Below are positions 30,905 to 42,125 of a stretch of DNA of 64,000 bases, one piece after another. Both the position numbers and the translations under genes were made by a program. Source of the DNA: Usnea hakonensis. Taxonomy: Eukaryota; Ascomycota; Lecanoromycetes; Lecanorales; Parmeliaceae. The DNA lies in the NCBI GenBank assembly GCA_013423325.1, contig BLJB01000018.1:46385-110384 (forward strand), written 5' to 3'. The notes beneath the pieces are model-generated. The model saw only the letters and a program-made list of their open reading frames with translations. It was not told the origin of the DNA and ran no database searches. Each line of letters starts with the position of its first letter. Position 1 is the stretch's first letter.

Positions 30905-30999
30905 TAGAATTATATATATAATATATAATTTTATTTATAGCACATAGCTATACCCCCTAGCAATAGAATTATATATATAATATATAATTTTATTTATAG
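30905..30999 (+). repeat. two tandem AT hairpin elements
   Basis: Two copies of a TAGAATTATATA...TTTTATTTATAG hairpin with the same flank CACATAGCTATACC are separated by 23 bp. The tandem suggests local duplication of a segment that included the hairpin. Confidence 0.85.
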
Positions 31000-32336
31000 C
31001 ACATAGCTATACCTCCTAGCAATAGTACGTAGCTATCCCCCTAGTACTTCGACTTCGTCGTTGCTATTGCTCCGCAACCCCTAGTAACAGTACGTATTAA
31101 TCCCCCTTGCTCCTTGCGAAGCATGATACTACGTGACGCTCCGCGACCCCTTGCTTCTTGTTAGTTGCTCTGCAAGTAGTAGTAGTACCCCCCCTATAGG
31201 GCTATATGCTCCGTAGAGTAGTGTATTGCTCCGCAACCCAATACGACTATATGCTCCGTAGTAGTGTATTGCTCCGCAACCCATAGGGCTATATGCTCGG
31301 TAGTAGTGTATACCCCCCCTCCATAGGGCTATATGCTCCATAGTAGTGTAGCGTATCTTCTGCATAGCTGATGCTCTGGTTGCGTAGCATCCCTCCCGCA
31401 ACCCACCGCTTCGCGAATCGAAGATGTGTGGTCTATATCTGGTACGGTTTGCGTAGCATCCCCTTCTTTAGTTGCGGAGCAATAGCATATTCTACAGGCC
31501 CTTGTTGCGTTATGGAGGGCCTGATATGTAATCCTTGTTGCATTATGGAGGGCCTGATATGTAATCCTTGCGAGCTTCGCATGTTTGCTTACCACCGAGG
31601 GATGCTTCTTGCAAAGCAAAACAAAGGAAGGTATGCATCACAAGGGCTACTAAACTACTGTACTATACCAGGCTACTATACTACTGTACTATACTACTGC
31701 ACTATACTAGGCTACTGTACTATACTACTGCACTATACTAGGCTACTATACTATACTAGGCTACAGTACTATACTGTACTAGGCTACTATACATCGGCGT
31801 AGCCGAGGGCTACTATACTACTGTACATCGGCTACGCCGAGGTCTACTGAAGCTCTGCTCCCATACTAAGGTTAGCTTTACCTTATGATAGCTGATGCTC
31901 CACTATGAATAGGCAATATTTATTATGCACCATACATCGAAGATGGCCCTTGCTTACCTAAGGTATATTCTATGCAAGTAGTAGGCAACTCACTAAGGTA
32001 CTATCCCTTATGATGACATGCTTGCGGAGCATCGGTTACCAAGCAAGTAACTATAGGAGCTATCATATATAAGGGTGCTATATAAGGGTACTTGCTCCGC
32101 AATACAAGGGGTATCATATATAAGGGGTATCATATATAAGGGTACTATACAAGGGTACCATCCACACTCACTCACCCTTCCTTGGCGCCGGTTCAGGGTA
32201 AGCTTTACCTTATACTTATATGGTAGATGGCTGATGCCTTATATGGTAGATGACTGATGACTGATGCCTTATATGGTAGATGACTGCCTTACATGGTAGA
32301 TGGCTGATGCCTTGCTTACCGGAGGTTTGCGAAGCA

Positions 32337-32337
<1 letters not shown>

Positions 32338-32371
<34 letters not shown>
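32338..32371 (+). repeat. CTA microsatellite
   Basis: About eleven CTA units in succession, followed by a direct repeat of CAGGCCACCACTGTACTACT. Confidence 0.9.
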
Positions 32372-32858
32372 AGGCCACCACTGTACTACTACAGGCCACC
32401 ACTGTACTACTATACTATACTACTGAAGCTCCGCTCCCGTACTACATAAACACAGTTGATGCTCTGGTTGCGTAGCATCCCTCCCGCAAGGCCACTACTG
32501 TGCTACTATACTACTATACTGTACTACTATACTATACTACACTACACTACTATACTATACTATACTACTATACAAGATACTATACTCTACTCTACTGCAT
32601 AGCTGATGCTCTGCATACATACTCCCGTACGAAGTATCACGGGTTTTGCTTTTAGCGCTGCAAGACGCTCCTTGGATGCATACCTTCTTTTGCTCTGCTT
32701 CCTCCGTGCAAGCAACCAAGCAACTAATACCCTGTTGTTGCTTGCTTCGCGAGGATACCCTCAGCAACATACTTCATGGGTATAGCTTATAGCTAACATA
32801 CTTCATGAGTATAGCTTATAGCTAACCTACTTCATGAGTATAGCTTATAGCTAACCTA

Positions 32859-32901
32859 CTTCTGATTTTAGACCGAAGGTCTACCCTACCCAAATCAGAA
32901 G
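32859..32901 (-). repeat. double-hairpin element, copy 4 (inverted)
   Basis: Same arms and inner hairpin as copies 1-3, but the asymmetric spacer (TACCCTACCC) lies on the right of AGACCGAAGGTCT, so the element is in minus orientation. Confidence 0.88.
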
Positions 32902-33051
32902 AGGAGTACTTGGACCCTTGCTTCCGTTGGTTGCGGATGCTATATTTCTTTTGCTTTGCAAGGGGGATCCGCATGGCTGTTCCATTTACATATGGCCAGG
33001 GTCGACATGTGGCCAGGGATATCTAAATGGTGTACTACTAGACCTGCGAAG

Positions 33052-33080
33052 CAAAATTAAATATATATATTTAATTCTAT
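33052..33080 (-). repeat. AT hairpin element, stem TTAAATAT/ATATTTAA
   Basis: AAAATT, then a self-complementary TTAAATAT/ATATTTAA core, then AATTCTA. The left end is shortened and abuts a TTGC-type GC module. Confidence 0.65.
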
Positions 33081-33375
33081 AAGCTATACGGCTACAAAGG
33101 TTATACGACCATCATGTCTGTTGCTCCGCGAGGCTACTTGCTCCGCAACACATATAGGCAGAACGCTGTGGAGGGATACCCTGCTGAGATGCTACGCAAA
33201 ACATAAGATAGACGTATTTACAGGTGATGTTTTGCTTTGCAAGAAACAACGCATGTCTTGTCCCTTGTAGATAATGCGTTAGCAGATAACACATTCGCTA
33301 GAGTCTTGCGGAGCATCGGTAATGTAACTAAGACTATAGACGTTCAAGGTAGAGTGGTGTCTAGTCTAGTGTTGC

Positions 33376-33552
33376 GGAGCAAGTTAAGTTAGAGGCTATA
33401 CAGAAGCCTAGGCTCACAACGGCTCATAAATCGTTAGTGATCCCTGTTGCTTTGCAACTCGAATAGGTACTCTAGATTTAGAGACGTTTATGGCTAACGG
33501 TATAGCTAAAGTATATTATCTAGGGTTCTATACTATAAGGCTTGGAAAGTCT
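33376..33552 (+). pseudogene. third dpo fragment (Exo I region)
   Basis: VKLEAIQKPRLTTAHKSLVI is followed by a GTTGCTTTGCAAC element and then, in a new frame, IGTLDLETFMANGIAKVYYL. This corresponds to KALKKPITEP...IGSIDLETYEARDGTIKVYA of dpo copy A, but differs at many residues, so it comes from a different polymerase gene. Confidence 0.75.
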
Positions 33553-36320
33553 TAAATAAGGTAAGCTAAGATAAAATAACCTAAGATAACCATGTAGTAA
33601 CTAGTCCCTAGTAACCTGCCTATGGTTTGTGTTGCGCAGCAACAGCATAGCAGACTATAAGATACTGTACTTGCGCAGCAACATATAAGATAACTATGTT
33701 GTAACCTGCCCCATACATATATAACACTAGATAACACTATATATGAGATATGAGGAGACATTCACATTAGATATATCATCAACCCAACATAGGGTCCGAT
33801 GCTTCGCTAGGGAGACCATCACTTGCCTAGCTATACTTTCACCCTTTCATTCGCAAATCGTGCTGCTTAGTACGGAGAGACTAGAGGGTTTATTCTGGCT
33901 CCTTCTTGTCGGGGTAACCTATTGCCCCCCCGAGGGAGGAAGCACATATAGGCGATGACTTGCGAGGGTACTTGCTTTGCGAGTTTGCTTGCGGAGCATG
34001 AGGGATGCTGCGCAACAGAGCATCACCCCTCAGCAAGAGAATGAAAGTATGAAGAGACAGCAAGCAAAAGAAGGGAGATTAGCCCAAGGGATACAGCGGT
34101 ACACTACTACCACTACTACTACTCCTCCTCCTACTACTTGCGAAGCATTAACCCCTATATGGTATACTTGCTTCGCAACTACTACTTGACCATTGGCCCT
34201 AGCCTCGTACATAGTATGATGTATGATGCATGGTCATCCAAAGTATGATGTATGATGCATGGTCATACAAAGCAAGTACCCCCCCCCCTTGTTATGCTTC
34301 CTCCGTGCAAGGGCAAATAGCTAGAGCCCGAATATAAAGATGAGCTCAGGTTACGGAATGCATCATCTATACATATATGGTAATATGCAGTAATTTAGCA
34401 TAGGCGAAGTAAAACTGCGGTAGGGAAGGGCCAACATGAGTTGCGAAGCAAGAGGTCGGTCTCCTTGTCGAACCTATGTTGGGTTGATGATATATCAAAT
34501 GTTGATGGCCACTCACATTGCTTCGAACTCATATCTAGTGTTAAGTGGTGTCATGTATGTATTGGGGCTATATTAGCTATGTATATAAGTGAAGGGATGC
34601 TCCGCAACATGATTATCATATAACCCTCGGGGGGGGGGGGCTAGTCATATGATACCTGTTGCAGAGCAACTGGGAGCGGAGCTTCAGGTGAGTACTTGCT
34701 TGGGAACCATCGCACGAGTATAGTAGAGTATCTTATATATATGATCCTTGTATACGGGTAGTTGCCCATCGGGGGGGGAGGAAGCAAGAGTACATAATTA
34801 TCTTATATTATAGCCTCCCTTTGCTTGGGAACGGAGTTTCCCATCGCATCATACAGGTTAAGGGTTACTAGCGTAGCATGGTTAAGGGTTACTAGCGTAG
34901 CATGGTTAAGTATAGCATACCATTTGCTTCGCAAGTAGCATACCATTTGCTTCGCAAGTAGCATGGTATAGTATTATAGTAGGCCCTTCGCATATCTTCT
35001 TTTGCTTTGCTGTGTCATGTTGCTTGGGGACCATCGCAACTACTTGCTTGGGGTTGCTTGCGAAGCAGAGCAACCCATGCATCCAAGGAGCGACACAAAC
35101 TCCGTGTAGAGCATTAAGCAAACAACCCATAGGTATTGTAGTATAGAAAAACACACATGTGTGTTTTTTTGCTATGCAGAAATATATATTTATATATATT
35201 TTTACTGCGTAGACTGCATCAGCAAAGCAGTCTGGGATGCATATCTTCTTTTGCTGAAGGTACCCTCTTGCTTGCTTCGCAAAGCAAAAGGATGTACTTG
35301 CTTTGTAATAAGGGTTAAGCAACACTTGCTCCGCAAACCGAAGGTGTAGTAGTAAGTATATGCTAGTAGCCAGATGGTTATATGCTAGTAGCCAGATGAT
35401 TATATGTTAGTACTATAGTCCCCCCTTGCCATTGCCATAGCCATTCCCATTTTGCTATGTATAAGTACTCATGCTTCGCAAGGAGCTTCAGGTTGCTGCG
35501 CGACGCTCCGCGACAACATGGGGGTTGTTATCTTAGAGTATAGTATAGTATCTTTTGCTTGGGATGCTGAGCCCTACGCGGACCTTCTTTTGCGATGGAT
35601 GCTGAAACTACGTTCGCAACCCAAGCAAGAAGCAGTAAGCAACATCGCATCATACGGGTTGGTTGCTGCGCGACGCTCCGCGACAACATGGGGGTTGTTA
35701 TCTCATCACCATCGCACCATAGGTTGGCTACTACATGGTAATCTTAGCTTATCTTATCTTAGCTTACCTTAGCTTATCCTTTTGCTTGGGGATGCTCTGG
35801 TTCCCTCCCGCAACATCGCATCATAGTAGGCCTTCTTTTGCTTCCTCCGTGCAAGGGTCATCAAGCAAGGGCCTCCGCATCATATAAGTGAGGATTAGAG
35901 GGTTAAGAGGGATGTGGTATACACTACTACGGAGCATATAGTCGTATTGGGTTGCGGAGCAAATACACCCGTACGGAGTAGTGTTGCGGAGCAAGGGGAG
36001 GGCCTACTATACAAGGTTAAAGGGGGAATGCTACCATGCTATGTTGCTTTGGTTCCCTCCCGCAACCCAAGCAAGTACTACTTCGATCATATTAGGAAGG
36101 GGGGGGGATGATTACGTACTACTTCGATCATATTAGGAAGGGGGATAATTACGTACTACTACTACTACTAGGGGGAGGTGGGGGATACATATGTACTACA
36201 ACACCATGTACTACTACACCATGTACTACTACTAGGGGGAGGGGGGGAATACATATGTACTACAACACCATATACTACACCCATATACATACTACAAGGA
36301 TCCAATTACTATAACTAGAA
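33553..36320. repeat. repeat island, right part
   Basis: No gene is recognised. It holds direct repeats of GTATGATGTATGATGCATGG (34213-34270), an AAAACACACATGTGTGTTTT hairpin (35149-35168), AT-rich stem at 35179-35203, two TTGCTGCGCGACGCTCCGCGAC...GGGGGTTGTTATC repeats (35493 and 35662 regions), TACTACTTCGATCATATTAG twice (36076, 36117), and CTACTAGGGGGAGG...ACATATGTACTAC twice (36163-36270). Confidence 0.65.
35149..35168. repeat. AAAACACACATGTGTGTTTT palindrome
   Basis: A 20-bp perfect palindrome with A and T tails. The same stem (AAAACACAC/GTGTGTTTT) with a GC insert in the loop occurs at 48684-48732. Confidence 0.85.
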
Positions 36321-36323
36321 CCT

Positions 36324-36368
36324 CTTCTGATTTTTAGACCGAAGGTCTCCTCATAACGAAATCAGAAG
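36324..36368 (-). repeat. double-hairpin element, copy 5 (inverted)
   Basis: CTTCTGATTTTT, AGACCGAAGGTCT, then CCTCATAACG, then AAATCAGAAG. It is in the same orientation as copy 4, with a diverged spacer. Confidence 0.85.
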
Positions 36369-36889
36369 AAGGGTATTAAGACACCTTGCTCCCTAACTAA
36401 GACAGCTTGCTCCCTAACTAGCAATAGTAAGGGGCATCACATATAAATAGCTTAATGCACAACTAGACCTATAAGCTATACGACTACGGCTAACCATACT
36501 AATAGCCCTGATATCGTCAAGGGCAAGGAAGATATATGGGTTGCTTCGCAGTATTAATAGTAACTAAGGTTTACTAGGTAGGTTTAATCGGAATAAATCG
36601 TGTCATGATACTACGTATCAAGGAGCGCCGTAGTACATATGTATCCCCCCCCCTTAACAAATACCACGAGCTTATCGACGGTAAGCAGCTGTTGTAACAC
36701 TCTCTGCTCATGTATAAGATAAATCTTATGTATATCCGGATGCTTCCTCCCCCCCCGATGGGCAACTCATATATCAAGGCGATGGAGGTTGCATCTAGGC
36801 TGTAGGATTGTAGAGTTACTCCCATAGGGGCCCTTAACTAAGTCGTAGCGGTACCGCTGTAGCCTTTGGGCGGCAGAGCTGGAGCTGGA

Positions 36890-36965
36890 TACAAATAAGC
36901 CGGTTCCTGTGAGCCTTTATGTATCTAAATTAAGGCTAGGTATAGGATTAACATTTAAATGATAT
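36890..36965 (+). pseudogene. possible dpo N-terminal fragment
   Basis: The plus strand reads NKPVPVSLYVSKLRLGIG, which resembles KPIEVHLNISQLRS of dpo copy A. The match is short, so this is a suggestion only. Together with the Exo I fragment it may be what is left of a further polymerase copy. Confidence 0.35.
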
Positions 36966-37454
36966 ACTATACTGGTCCATTACGGGATGCGAAACACCTT
37001 GCGTTGCTCAGCATCCCATTCTGCAACATATAACCCACTCCTGATACGAAGTTCGCACTGTTGTGGGTCTTAGTATACCTCCTATTCTCTGCTTAGAACC
37101 AATACTTTCGTACCTGCATGTTTATTTGCATAGACCTAATAAGCTTAGGACTTCCCTACGCTGGTTGCTTACATCGAAGCAGCTCCAGCATTAAAGGCTA
37201 TGTATCACAGCATAATGTTATCCTTATCGCCCTTTCACTCTCTTGCTGAGGGTATCCTCGCAACTCATTTTACACCAACAAGGAGGGGTGGCATCCTGTG
37301 GGGAGGAGTTGCGAAGCAAGTAACATAATTATAGAATTATATAGCCGGCTATAAGCCCATACATCTTCCTTGCCCTCGAGGATGTATGGGTTGCATAGGG
37401 ATAGTATAATGGAGCATCATTCATGGGAGTAAAGAGCATTGGGGCTAGGCTGCT

Positions 37455-37742
37455 TTGCTGCCAACACATAGCACTCATCGGGGGGGGATGAGTAGGCTAA
37501 AAGTCCTCAATATCATGTACCCTGAAGCAAGCCTACGGGAGGGAGTGATAGAGGCTAAGCACATTAAGGTAGCTAACTATAACTTAGATATGAAGACGCG
37601 TGTATTGAACAGACGTACAAACCTAGGTAAAATGTACTTGGAGAAGACATATATCATTACTATAAGCAAGGTAAAGGTAAAAGCTACTTGATTCAGGAAG
37701 AAGAACGGTACTAATTGTGGCATGTCAGAAGTAGAAGATTAA
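37455..37742 (+). CDS. unknown small basic ORF next to the dpo island
   Basis: Using code 4, the frame continues through a TGA Trp to a TAA at about 37740: about 95 residues, rich in Lys and Arg (KHIKVANYNLDMKTRVLNRR, KVKVKATWFRKKNGT). I do not recognise it. The first residues overlap a GGGGGGGATGAGTAGG repeat, so the true start could be the second ATG near 37488 or later. Strand and position suggest plasmid origin, like dpo. Confidence 0.35.
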
Positions 37743-37843
37743 TAGTTGGTGCTCATTATACGCACCGTTATCTAATTAAAGATATAGGGGTTAAGGGTTG
37801 CGGAGCAAGCGAAGTAAGACATAAGCCCTAAGCATTCAGGGGT

Positions 37844-39659
37844 TTAATGTAGGTCAAGGGCATCTTTAATGTATGAAGAAGTTAACACTACAAACACTTG
37901 TGCTTGGATGAAAGCTATACCAAGTTCTAGGCCTGAGAATGCCATAATAAAGGCTAAGGGAACTAAACCTACAAAGAAGTAAATAAACCCAGATGTCATA
38001 ATATTGTAAGCAAACCCACTTAGTATATTCAATAGCATATGGCCGCTTGTTCAGGACCCCTCAGTTTATCCCCTATTATTACCACATGTTTATAATCAAT
38101 CACCTTTATCTCGTATCTACCTTGGTATGTTGCAAAGCAACAGGTCTCTTATCTCTTATGTACAAGGATACACTACGGTTGAGTTTATGATAACCTATTG
38201 CTCTCGCTGCATCAATGGCACTTATTGCGGAGCAAGGGCTATATAGCCCTATATATTTTTGTTGCTCCGCAGCTATGCAGCTATGCAGAAGGAGCTATCT
38301 TAACTCTATCCGTCTCTTTAGCCCCTACAACGCCTGTTCTGCGATATCCTTTGGGGGTTGCTTCGCAACACGTGTTGCGGAGCACTAACGTTATTTAATG
38401 CGGGATGCTACGCAAGGAGTTTCTTGCCCGTGGGTTGGAGGAAGCAAATCCCAAGAAAAGTCGTCCCCCAATCTATCCCTATTCTATTCCGTGTTTTTCG
38501 GGGCATCTAGTCATAAGATAGAAGATAGGTTAGTTGCTTCACTAGGCAACATGATGTATATATGGGAAGATTTGGCGGGAAAAGGCTATGGGGGGGGGGT
38601 AACTTTAATCTTGATTTACTTAGCTTCTTCCAAGAACCGGATTTCCCGGCGACTAGAGTACACCTTACGGTTAAGAGCACATGATACCCTTGCCAGGATC
38701 AGCAGGGGGGGGGGGATGTATTAACCTTAACACTGAAGAACCGTCTACTCGTTGCTCTTTTACAGACCTTACGGATGTCTGATTTAGATCCGCGATAACC
38801 CATTCCTCTTGTTAGAGAATCTCTAATGATATTACTATGCCCTCAGTCATTAATGAGGCCGGATAAGATGTTTCCGTCTTATCTCTAGTTATTAGAGCTT
38901 TAGGGACTCCCCGGAGTTTGGCTCTTTAGACACAAGAAGGATGAGAACCTAATATCACCTTGTTATGTTGGCCGCTAATCTAAGGCCTAGAGAGATATTT
39001 CTAGCTAGATATGAGATGAACTCTATTAGTACCAGTACAGGTAATAGACCTAGAGGACAACCCGAAGGTACGAATAAGGAGAAGAACTTGAGGCCATGTT
39101 TCTGGAATCCTAATATAGTTGCTCCTAATACCACGGTGAAGCTAATAAAGAAGGTTAAGATAAAGTGGGATGTTGAGGCGAAACTGTAGGGGACCATACC
39201 TACCAGATTAGCCATAAGAATGGTTATAAACAGTGCGTAGACGAAAGGAAAGTACGCTTGACCTGCCCTTGGATTAATCTGGTTGATCACAATGCTGTGT
39301 ATGGTCGCATATAGGGATTCTTGGCTTATAGATCAGTTGTTTGCGGTTACCTTATTATAGTTTGTGGCTATAAAGCTTAGAGCTAAGCAAATGAATGCAG
39401 TGATGGTTAAGTAGAGTCCTATATTGGTTATAGATAGATGAAGGTTAGCTAGGATAGGCGCATCTAAACTTAATAGATCCCTTATCTCAAATTGATCCAA
39501 GGGACTTATAACATGAAGTTCTAGTTGCGAATGATCTAGCTGAGATTGCTGATTAAAGAAGCTCATTATCTTTAAGAGGGGTGTGACATTAATTAACATA
39601 GCCAGTGTAAGGGGGATCTTAGCAATGGATCTGTGCTGTAAACAAAATAACACGATCAT
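37844..39659 (-). CDS. atp6: ATP synthase subunit a (two exons)
   Basis: Atp6 forms the proton half-channels of the F0 sector. Exon 1 is 38965-39659 (ATG) and exon 2 is 37844-38051; together they make exactly 301 codons including stop. The mature region starts at about ISPLDQFEIRDLL, some 50 residues in, so the leader is long. Key blocks are FVYALFITILMANLVGMVPY, LIEFISYLARNISLGLRLAA (with the essential Arg) and, across the splice, NITSGHMLLNILSGFAYNIM. The end, GIAFIQAQVFVVLTSSYIKD, is typical of fungi. The Trp after TANN is TGA. The intron splits AANI|TSGH. Confidence 0.94.
38052..38964 (-). other. group I intron atp6-i1
   Basis: The core is of the cox1-i1 type: AAGAGCAACGAGTAGACGG near 38755 and GGGAGTCCCTAAAGCTC near 38905. 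About half its 913 nt are GC repeats and homopolymer runs (38588-38600, 38704-38716). There is no endonuclease ORF. Confidence 0.8.
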
Positions 39660-39664
39660 CAGCC

Positions 39665-39990
39665 CTTTGCTTAGATCCTTGATATGTGTTGCTTGCGGAT
39701 ACTCCGTTCAGCGACGCTCCGCGAGGGAACCAGAGCAACAGCACAGCAGCCTATGATGCTTCCTCCCCCCGATGGGCAGCCCTGATACGGAGTTCGCAAA
39801 CTCCATAAATATAATTCCACTTCGCCGTAGGCGAGTGCACGCGCTCCTTGGCCCCGATGCTTCGCAAGGGAGTAGTATCATGAGGTAATTTAAAGAGGCT
39901 ATTATATAGGGCTATAATAGCATATGGTTTATGGATGGGGTTACGGTAGCATAAAATGCATAGGGCTCAGCGTAGCAGCCTATATATCTA
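39665..39990. repeat. nad1-atp6 spacer with hairpin element
   Basis: It contains a TATAATTCCACTTCGCCGTAG...CGAGTGCACGCGCTCCTTGG block (39800-39852) followed by GGAGTAGTATCATGAGG. A close relative with more complete inverted ends occurs at 62266-62366. No gene is seen. Confidence 0.65.
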
Positions 39991-39991
39991 T

Positions 39992-42125
39992 TTATAGCAT
40001 AGAAATATTCGTGGTTATGATCCCAAAGCTGTAGATAATACAGGGGAGAGCAACGATAAAGGCGATCACGATAGGTAGAAGGATAGTTCAACAGAAAGAC
40101 ATCAGTTGGTCGTATCTTACTCTAGGGTAGCTGGCTCTTACAGCGAAGAAGATAAAGATCATAACACAGGCCTTAAATCCTAGAGTTAAAGCGTATATCG
40201 TTCCTTCCACTAGAGGATCAGAGAAGAAGCTTCCAGATGCACTATCTACGATACTCATATACAGGTATGGGTCTACAGCATTGATCAGGTAGGCTATATA
40301 CGTTAAATTCAGTAGATAACCTCCTAAGAAAAGTACACTTGTCAAGATACAGATAAGGACAATACTAGCATATTCGGCTAGGAAGAAGAAGACAAAGATG
40401 ACCGCGGCATGTTCCGTCATGAAACCACTAACTAACTCTGATTCCTGCATTTGCTACGCAACTCACAGCCGGCTGTTGCTGATATTTTGGACTATACCTT
40501 ATTAAACACATCTAGCCCTATGCTCCTTAATGCCTTGCTTTCCATACGGATGCTCCACTGTTGGCGTTGCGGGAGGGAACCAGAGCAATCAGCCAACAAA
40601 AATATATATATATATTTCTATGAATAGGCCACACCAGCCCCTAGCCCCGCAGGGTTATGGCCCCCTGGCTTGCCCGAATGAAGCATGGGATGCTCCGCAA
40701 CCCTACAGCTGAATGGTCCTTGCGGTTATAAGGAATAGCCTTATATAACCTATAAATAAAATTTCATATATATATATGAAATTCTAATGGAGTATAGGCT
40801 GCCTTAAGTATGGGCCAGCCAACAAGGCTATTAGCTTTCATTACTATTAGCTAACATCCGAGATTGCAAGGGCAAGGGGTAGTATATGCCAGGGATATGG
40901 TCATCAGAAGGAGCATTAGGTAAAGCAAGGCGAAAGTGATGTTTAATGATTGCTTGTAGTCTCTGAGGATCCCATCTCGATTTCCCTCGGTGGTTACCTG
41001 CTGGTTTGCCTTATTAAAGAGATCCCAGCATATAGCAATCTTTTACGAGACCAAATCATATCGTTTTGTAGTGGTTAGCCTCGGCCAGGTCAAAGGGAGC
41101 TCTGTTCGTTTCTGCAACGGATCCTATGAAGAATATAAGGAAGATAGGCAGTAGTGGCACAATATATCAGATTCCTTTCTGCATTTCAGTGTTTACTGTT
41201 AAGCTTAAGCTACCCGACAGCAATATAACGAGTAGGATAGCGGAACTTAGAATCAGCTCATAACTAATTAGTTGAGCAGTACTCCTTAGTGAACCCAAAA
41301 AGGCATACTTAGAATTAGCAGACCCAAAGCCGTTGTAATAGAAGCTCTTTATCTCCTACTTCCATCTGTCTCCAGACGGTTCAGACTATATCATAACCTT
41401 ATAGGGCTGCTTGGGAACCGATGCATATCTTCGATAAGCAAGCAAAAATATATATATTTCTATATAGCCATATAAGGTCTTGGGCGCTCGTGGTAAAGTT
41501 ATTGACATTTCTTGTGTCTCATCTACTAGTCGTTGAACTGGCTATGTTTAATAAGTAGCGAAGTAAAGATATGTTGCATCGATGAAATCGAAGGGATATC
41601 ATACTTTATACTAGCTAGATACGTTAAGTAGATTAAACTTGCCCTAGCTTCGAGTTGACATGTACTACGTACAAGTGCTCCTTGAAGTTCACCCAATGTT
41701 TTCCTTACCTCGGAATAGATAAGCGGACTGATCATTAATCCCGCAAGCAAGATGCCATATGTAGAAAGTGAGGAGACTGCCAAAAGGTATAATATACCTA
41801 AATCAAAGTCCGATAGCCCTAGACCAGGGCCATAAGGTATAACAGAATAACCCAACAAGGAGAATATTAAGGTGATAATAGGACCTATGAAGAATAGTAC
41901 CATGTTAGCTTGGGTGGGAGATACATATTCTTTTAAGAGCAGCTTTAGGGCATCTGCAAACGCTTGTAGAAGACCATAGTATCCTACTATATTAGGACCC
42001 AGTCTTCTCTGCATACTGGCCATAGTTTTCCTCTCTGCTACTGTAACGTAAGCCACCGTTAATAATACTGGTACGGTTACTATTAAAACCTCTAGAATAG
42101 ATACAAGGGTAGGTAGGTATATCAC
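39992..42125 (-). CDS. nad1: NADH dehydrogenase subunit 1 (three exons)
   Basis: Nad1 lines the quinone pocket of complex I. The exons are 41738-42125, 41077-41324 and 39992-40444; together 363 codons including TAA. Blocks are AYVTVAERKTMASMQRRLGP, AFADALKLLLKE, GSLRSTAQLISYEL, GSVAETNRAPFDLAEA and, after the second splice, ESELVSGFMTEHAAVIFVFF. There is no ATG at the start: the frame opens after a TAG and the first plausible codon is GTG at 42125 (then IYLPTLVSILEV). TGA encodes Trp in exons 2 and 3. The 5' flank is a dense repeat block. Confidence 0.93.
40445..41076 (-). other. group I intron nad1-i2
   Basis: It splits LAEA|ESELVSG. GGATCCTCAGAGACTACAAG near 40965 and AAGGTATAGTCCAAA near 40490 mark the core. 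GC modules and an AT hairpin (40750-40786) are inserted. Confidence 0.8.
40750..40786 (-). repeat. AT hairpin element, stem TTTCATATA/TATATGAAA
   Basis: CTATAAATAAAAT at one end and ATTCTA at the other enclose a perfect stem of a sequence not found in other copies (TTTCATATA paired with TATATGAAA). Confidence 0.85.
41325..41737 (-). other. group I intron nad1-i1
   Basis: It splits ILLAG|WSANSKYAF inside the Trp codon. CAGTTCAACGACTAGTAG near 41525 and GATATAGTCTGAACC near 41382 mark the core. Confidence 0.8.

Larger units (their letters stand above)
30170..33375. repeat. 3.2-kb repeat island
   Basis: No gene is recognised. Contents include two adjacent copies of an AT hairpin (30905-30940, 30964-30999), double-hairpin copies 3 (30680-30723) and 4 (32859-32901), a fourfold GGCTATATGCTCCGTAGTAG repeat (31198-31350), TTATGGAGGGCCTGATATG twice (31510-31565), CTACTATACTACTGTACT-rich arrays (31650-31830, 32370-32600), a CTA microsatellite (32338-32371), and CTTATATGGTAGATG repeats (32212-32300). 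A triple CATACTTCATGGGTATAGC repeat lies at 32766-32856. GC modules are scattered throughout. Confidence 0.7.

Noticed and set aside
31198..31350. Regularly spaced repeats that could suggest a CRISPR array
   Set aside because: Units are diverged, spacers are not unique, and this is a mitochondrial tandem repeat with GC hairpins between units.
37844..38038. A small hydrophobic protein that could be atp9
   Set aside because: Its end (AFIQAQVFVVLTSSYIKDALD) is the C-terminus of Atp6; it is exon 2 of atp6.
38398..38724. A 108-codon plus-strand ORF
   Set aside because: It is antisense to the atp6 intron, crosses its core, and contains translated repeats and homopolymer runs.
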